Below, one piece after another: positions 32,158 through 35,736 of a stretch of DNA of 35,736 bases. How positions within the stretch are numbered: position 1 is the first letter of the stretch; every line of letters begins with the position of its first letter. This DNA is from Acidobacteriaceae bacterium (lineage in GTDB: Bacteria; Acidobacteriota; Terriglobia; Terriglobales; Acidobacteriaceae). The translations under genes and the position numbers were made by a program. The stretch is taken from the NCBI GenBank assembly GCA_003166855.1, contig PMUM01000196.1, positions 1 through 35,736 of the forward strand, in the 5' to 3' direction. Under the pieces are notes generated by a model that did not search any database, had not been told where the DNA came from, and was given only the letters and a program-made list of their open reading frames with translations.

Positions 32158-33006
32158 CTACGCTCCTTTGCCGGCCGCCGCTGCTTCGCCCAGGAAGATG
32201 CTGACCTCGCTGCCCTTGCCGGCCCCAGTGATCTGCGCTGCCGCCGCTCGGTTGGCCACGATCTCGAGATAGCCCATGCTCCCAATGATGCCGAATACCT
32301 CTCCCGGCGTTCCCTCCGCGTAAGCCTTGCGGATATCCGTGATCTCCCGGCTACCCACCACGACTTTGAATTTCGCGGATGCTGTAAACAGGGCGGGAGC
32401 GTCTTGGGGCGTCACATTGGTGATCAGGTTGCCGAAGCGGTCGACTTTCAGCACCACCGCGCGCATGCGGCCCTCGCCCGTGGCCTTGGGCCGAGGCGCG
32501 GCGAAGCGTACGTAATCTTCGATCTCGTCTCCGAACTTGTGCGAATCGACTTGCTTGGCCAGATAGGCAGCTACCGGAGCAAAAATGTCGCGGGCGTGAA
32601 ACGTATTGCTCACGGGCATACGGAAGTAGTGGTCGGAGGTGATGTGCCGCACGTGAATGCGTTCTTCCTTCGCATAGACCATCGAGAGCACGCCATTATC
32701 GGGAGCGACGAAATGATATCCGTCGCTCGAAGCCAGAATCGGCCGCCGCTCGGTGCCCACGCCCGGATCCACGACCACCAGGTGGATCGTTCCGTTGGGG
32801 AAGTAGGAATACGACTGGGAAATCGCCAGTGCACCATCGAGCACATCGAAGGCCTGCACGGCGTGAGAAATGTCGACGATTGCGGCTTCAGGCACGATGT
32901 CGAGAATGACTCCCTTCATCGCGCCCACAAAATGATCGTTGGTTCCAAAATCGGTGGTCAGAGTGATGATCGGACGATGTGCCAACATTCCCTCGCTGGA
33001 AGACAA
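32158..33006 (-). CDS. SAM hydrolase / SAM hydroxide adenosyltransferase (DUF62)
   Basis: The family splits S-adenosyl-L-methionine with water into adenosine and L-methionine. Hallmarks are present: ITLTTDFGTNDHFVGAMKG (14-32), VVDPGVGT (78-85), APDNGVL (101-107), NTFHARDIFAPVAAYLA with the His-Arg-Asp region, and the C-terminal VDRFGNLITNV. The length of 282 residues is normal. ATG 32988 (MLAHRPIITL) is an alternative start. The last 15 residues are Ala/Gly-rich. It lies 70 bases downstream of the MacB-like permease on the same strand, without evident functional link. Confidence 0.88.
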   Translation of the reverse strand: MSSSEGMLAHRPIITLTTDFGTNDHFVGAMKGVILDIVPEAAIVDISHAVQAFDVLDGALAISQSYSYFPNGTIHLVVVDPGVGTERRPILASSDGYHFVAPDNGVLSMVYAKEERIHVRHITSDHYFRMPVSNTFHARDIFAPVAAYLAKQVDSHKFGDEIEDYVRFAAPRPKATGEGRMRAVVLKVDRFGNLITNVTPQDAPALFTASAKFKVVVGSREITDIRKAYAEGTPGEVFGIIGSMGYLEIVANRAAAAQITGAGKGSEVSIFLGEAAAAGKGA

Positions 33007-33076
33007 AATTCTAGGTACAGCGAAGTTAATTTGCGGGGAACCTGCGCGTCAAGGCACGGAGGTAATAGGAAGCTTC

Positions 33077-34333
33077 CTACTCGTAGCGCAGCGCTTCGAT
33101 CGGATTCAGCCGGGAAGCCTTCAGGGCAGGGAAGAATCCGGAGACGATGCCCACCAGCGACAGAATCGTGAACGAGATGATCATCACGCCCATCGAAGCG
33201 TGTAGGAAGATCGCGCCTTCATGGTCGGTGGTCTTGTAAAACTCATCGTAAAGAGGCATGGGAGGAATCGCCCACGTCAGAAACTCGGCGACGAACATGC
33301 CAATGACTCCCCCCACGAACGTGAGCACCAGGGCCTCCAGCAGAAACTGCACCAGGATGTGTCGCGGCCGAGCGCCAATCGCTTTCCGCAGCCCGATTTC
33401 CCGGGTCCGTTCCGTGACCGAAACCAGCATGATGTTCATCACGCCGATGCCGCCTACTGCCAGCGTGCAGACGCCGATCAGTCCGAGTACAGCCTGCAGG
33501 CCGAGGGAGAAGCCGTTGATCATGGCGCGGTCTTCAATCGTGTCCCACTCGGGCGTGGCCTTGTCGTCCTTGGGGTCGAAGTGGTGCCGCCGCGCGATCA
33601 CTTCGCGCACTGCCATGAGCGCCTTCTTGTTGAGTTCGGGGGCGGTGGGCTGGATGATGATCTCGTCGGGATCGCGAACGTTCTTCAGATCGCGCATCAG
33701 CGCGAAGGGAATGAACCCGTTTTCATTGTCCGGACCCTGATACATCGAGTCCTGAATCTTGTTGCGCATGGTGCCGATGACTTCGAAATCGAGGCCTCCG
33801 ATTTCGACGTGTTGTCCCACACCGGGCGCGCCCTGAAACACTTTTTTGGCAGCGCTGTATCCGAGGATTACGACGCGCCGATGATCGGCGAAGTCGGTCT
33901 CGTTGAAGTAGCGCCCGTCCGCGAGTTCGATCTTGCGCATCTGCCCGTACGGCATGTCCACGCCGCGCACCTGGATTGAGACAACGCGGGTGCCGATCTT
34001 GAATCCAAAGTCGCGGTCGATCTCTCCGCTCACGGCGCGCACAATCGGGACTTCGTCCCGAATGGCCTCCACATCTTCCAGTTCGTACTTCACCGCCTTG
34101 CCCGCCCGCTGGCCACCGGCCTGCATACTGGTCTGCCCCGGCCAAATGACGATGACATTGTTGCCCATGTTCAGGAACGCGTGCAGAACGCATCCGCCCA
34201 GTCCCTGCCCGTACGCTAGCAGCAGCACGACGGAAACCAGGCCCCATCCGATGCCCAGCATGGTCAGCGCCGAACGCATGCGATCGCGCATCAGCGACTG
34301 CCAGCCTTGCGAAATGAGTTCTTTCATGTACAT
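33077..34333 (-). CDS. MacB-like ABC transporter permease
   Basis: The 418-residue protein has the MacB/FtsX layout. It has one N-terminal helix (about 20-45, SALTMLGIGWGLVSVVLLLA), a large periplasmic MacB_PCD domain (about 50-270), then three C-terminal helices with the FtsX signature VMNIMLVSVTERTREIGLRKAIGARPRHILVQFL (about 300-333). The end ALKASRLNPIEALRYE is typical. Relatives couple ATP hydrolysis in the cytoplasm to periplasmic transport or mechanotransmission. No ATPase gene is in the window. It lies downstream of the DUF4097 gene and of a second permease of the same family, so both may belong to one unit. Confidence 0.9.
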   Translation of the reverse strand: MYMKELISQGWQSLMRDRMRSALTMLGIGWGLVSVVLLLAYGQGLGGCVLHAFLNMGNNVIVIWPGQTSMQAGGQRAGKAVKYELEDVEAIRDEVPIVRAVSGEIDRDFGFKIGTRVVSIQVRGVDMPYGQMRKIELADGRYFNETDFADHRRVVILGYSAAKKVFQGAPGVGQHVEIGGLDFEVIGTMRNKIQDSMYQGPDNENGFIPFALMRDLKNVRDPDEIIIQPTAPELNKKALMAVREVIARRHHFDPKDDKATPEWDTIEDRAMINGFSLGLQAVLGLIGVCTLAVGGIGVMNIMLVSVTERTREIGLRKAIGARPRHILVQFLLEALVLTFVGGVIGMFVAEFLTWAIPPMPLYDEFYKTTDHEGAIFLHASMGVMIISFTILSLVGIVSGFFPALKASRLNPIEALRYE

Positions 34334-34361
34334 GGGCTTCCGAATTTAACGCTCTTTGGGT

Positions 34362-34438
34362 TCACCACGGAGGCACGGAGTCACAGAGAAAAACAACGCA
34401 TTCAGAAATTTCTCCGTGTCTCTGTGCCTCCGTGGTGA
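34362..34438. repeat. CACGGAGGCACGGAG-type inverted repeat
   Basis: The 30-base arms 34362-34391 and 34409-34438 pair with three mismatches around a 17-base loop; their outer ends are TCACCACGGAGGCACGGAG and its complement. The element sits between the DUF4097 gene and the downstream permease and ends 7 bases from the DUF4097 stop codon. Confidence 0.88.
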
Positions 34439-34445
34439 CATGCTC

Positions 34446-35405
34446 CTACTGAATATGAATGTCGCCCGATCCGGTGCGTACGCGCAGCAGAGGACCTCCG
34501 CCGTGGACCTTGCCGCGGATCTGCTTGTGCGTGTCCCCCACGCGTCCCTGCACGGTCATTTCGATGGGTTCCCCCACGTCGACTGTGCCTGAGCTTGTCG
34601 AAATGTCCGCGTCAAAGGCGGCATTTGCTGGTAGGCGCACATGCACGTTGCCTGAGCCGGTATGAATCTCCCACGAGCCGGTCTGCGTGCCTTCGGCGGT
34701 CACATCGCCGCTACCGGTCTCTCCGTGGAATTCTCCCTGTACACCGCGCGCCGTGATGTTTCCCGACCCGGTGTGCAAATCGATGTTGCCCGAGGCGACT
34801 TCTTCAATCTCGACATCCCCGCTGCCGGTGCCACCCTTCACAGCGCCGGAAATTTGGCGTGCGCGGATGTTGCCCGAGCCCGTCTGCAGCTGAAGCTCGC
34901 CCGTCAGGTTCGCCAGCTTCAGGTCGCCCGACCCGGTTTGCGTGTCGACGTTGCCGTGCGTGCCTTCAATAATCTGGTCGCCCGAGCCGCTACGGGTACG
35001 AATCGTGGTATCCGCGGGCACGCTGATCTCGTAGTCCACGGAAATGTTTCGCATGTTCACGTACTCAATGTGAATGCGATTGCCGTCCTGCCGGATCGGC
35101 GGATTCTGTTCGATCTGGTGGACGTCGGCCTCGCGGCCGCCCATCAGCCAGTGGTCGCCCACGTGGATCTTTCCACGAATGAAGACGGATCCCCCCGAAC
35201 CGGCGCGCACGGTGACGTCGCCCGAACGCGTGAGAACTTCAAGATCGACGGGGCCGCTCACCTGCAGCGTCCTCTCGAACTGGCCCTGGAAGCTGGAAGC
35301 AAAAACAGCGGTAGAGGCAAACAGCACGACCAGCGCGATCGTAAACGATGCCAACACAGATCGGCCGGACACGGAAAAGGAGGAGAGAATGCGGCGATTA
35401 TTCAT
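34446..35405 (-). CDS. DUF4097-family repeat protein, exported
   Basis: After a signal-like helix (about 17-36, VLASFTIALVVLFAST) the protein is a regular beta-repeat. TGSG-type turns begin at residues 139, 157, 175, 193, 212, 230, 249 and 270 and again at 311, a period of 18-19 residues. Each turn is followed by D/N-[VIL] and a short strand. This fits the DUF4097 beta-solenoid family of putative adhesin-like proteins. The exact role is unknown. It overlaps the upstream permease by 8 bp (stop TAA inside ATGAATAA), so it is translationally coupled to an ABC-type exporter, which may move or sense it. Confidence 0.85.
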   Translation of the reverse strand: MNNRRILSSFSVSGRSVLASFTIALVVLFASTAVFASSFQGQFERTLQVSGPVDLEVLTRSGDVTVRAGSGGSVFIRGKIHVGDHWLMGGREADVHQIEQNPPIRQDGNRIHIEYVNMRNISVDYEISVPADTTIRTRSGSGDQIIEGTHGNVDTQTGSGDLKLANLTGELQLQTGSGNIRARQISGAVKGGTGSGDVEIEEVASGNIDLHTGSGNITARGVQGEFHGETGSGDVTAEGTQTGSWEIHTGSGNVHVRLPANAAFDADISTSSGTVDVGEPIEMTVQGRVGDTHKQIRGKVHGGGPLLRVRTGSGDIHIQ

Positions 35406-35736
35406 AGCGTAGTGACTCCACAGGTGTCATATCCGCGGCGCGCTGGGCAGGATACATGCCCGCGGTCACGGTGATCAACGAAAGTGTCAGAATCGAAGCA
35501 ACAATCGAAATCCATGAAACGATGGGGTGCGGAACGAAGTCGGGCAAGGGAAGCGCCTCCATTGCCGTGCAAATCCCGATTCCGACGGAGAGCCCCAGAA
35601 TGCCGCTGCCCACGGTCAACATGGCAGACTCAGCGAAAAACTGCCGCAGGATGTCGCGCTTGGTGGCGCCCATCGCTTTGCGCGTGCCGATTTCGCGGGT
35701 GCGCTCGGTGACTGAGACGAGCATGATGTTCATCAC
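35398..35736 (-). CDS. MacB-like ABC permease, 3' part only
   Basis: Only the last 112 residues are inside the window; the gene runs off the end at 35736. The visible part is the FtsX C-terminus: MNIMLVSVTERTREIGTRKAMGATKRDIL, two more membrane helices, and the end MYPAQRAADMTPVESLRYE. It is a paralogue of the permease at 33077-34333, with the same NIMLVSVTERTREIG block and ending. The N-terminal helix, periplasmic domain and any partner ATPase lie outside. Confidence 0.9.
   Translation of the reverse strand: MMNIMLVSVTERTREIGTRKAMGATKRDILRQFFAESAMLTVGSGILGLSVGIGICTAMEALPLPDFVPHPIVSWISIVASILTLSLITVTAGMYPAQRAADMTPVESLRYE

Noticed and set aside
34686-35000. Regular short-period repeat, considered as CRISPR-like
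   Set aside because: The periodicity (54-57 bases) is the coding repeat of TGSG turns in the DUF4097 gene; spacers are not distinct and the frame is open throughout.

Overview
The window is about 36 kb of gene-dense, GC-rich bacterial chromosome. I read it as Acidobacteriota (Terriglobia / Koribacter-like). This is inferred from the mix of type IV pilus genes with pilS/pilR, DUF4097 and GloVer-repeat proteins, MacB-type permeases, and many short palindromic intergenic repeats. No rRNA, tRNA, CRISPR array, transposase or prophage gene was seen. Most of the window is ordinary core genome with small accessory pockets.

Layout. (1) 1-5.5 kb, plus strand: a DUF465 gene with a clean terminator, then a tight envelope operon. 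It runs psd and pssA (phosphatidylethanolamine synthesis), an aspartate-semialdehyde-dehydrogenase-like protein lacking the catalytic Cys, lptE (LPS assembly) and a TlpA-like thioredoxin lipoprotein, followed by holA. (2) 5.5-8.3 kb, mostly minus strand: a secreted GloVer-repeat protein, an ankyrin protein, a 0.76-kb gene-poor stretch with a possible dehydrogenase remnant, and rpsT with its own sigma70-type promoter and terminator. (3) 8.4-10.5 kb: a Ycf46-like AAA ATPase convergent with a small Cys/His protein. (4) 10.6-16.6 kb, plus strand: phoH-ybeY-corC (the conserved ybeZ-ybeY-ybeX order), a VOC protein bracketed by repeats, era, an RsbW-like kinase and a DUF4230 membrane protein. (5) 16.6-23.5 kb, minus strand: an endonuclease III-like glycosylase, a GH10 xylanase, the NtrY/NtrX two-component pair and a membrane metallophosphoesterase. 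(6) 23.5-31.2 kb, plus strand: pilB-pilT-pilC-pilS-pilR, the type IV pilus motors, platform and sigma54-type regulators, without pilA. (7) 31.2-35.7 kb: a TPR protein and a 77-aa conserved-looking protein, then a minus-strand run of MacB-like permease (cut by the window edge), DUF4097 repeat protein, second MacB-like permease and a SAM hydrolase.

Points most worth following up are: NtrX with GSFPGA in place of the sigma54-contacting GAFTGA loop; the Cys-less ASADH homologue inside the lipid/LPS operon; a 47-bp repeat apparently built into the N-terminus of the TlpA lipoprotein; at least five unrelated inverted-repeat families between genes; an unannotated 54-codon ORF plus sigma54-like and palindromic sites ahead of pilB; and an endonuclease III homologue lacking one cluster cysteine. 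I did not find a clearly new multi-gene defence or metabolic system.
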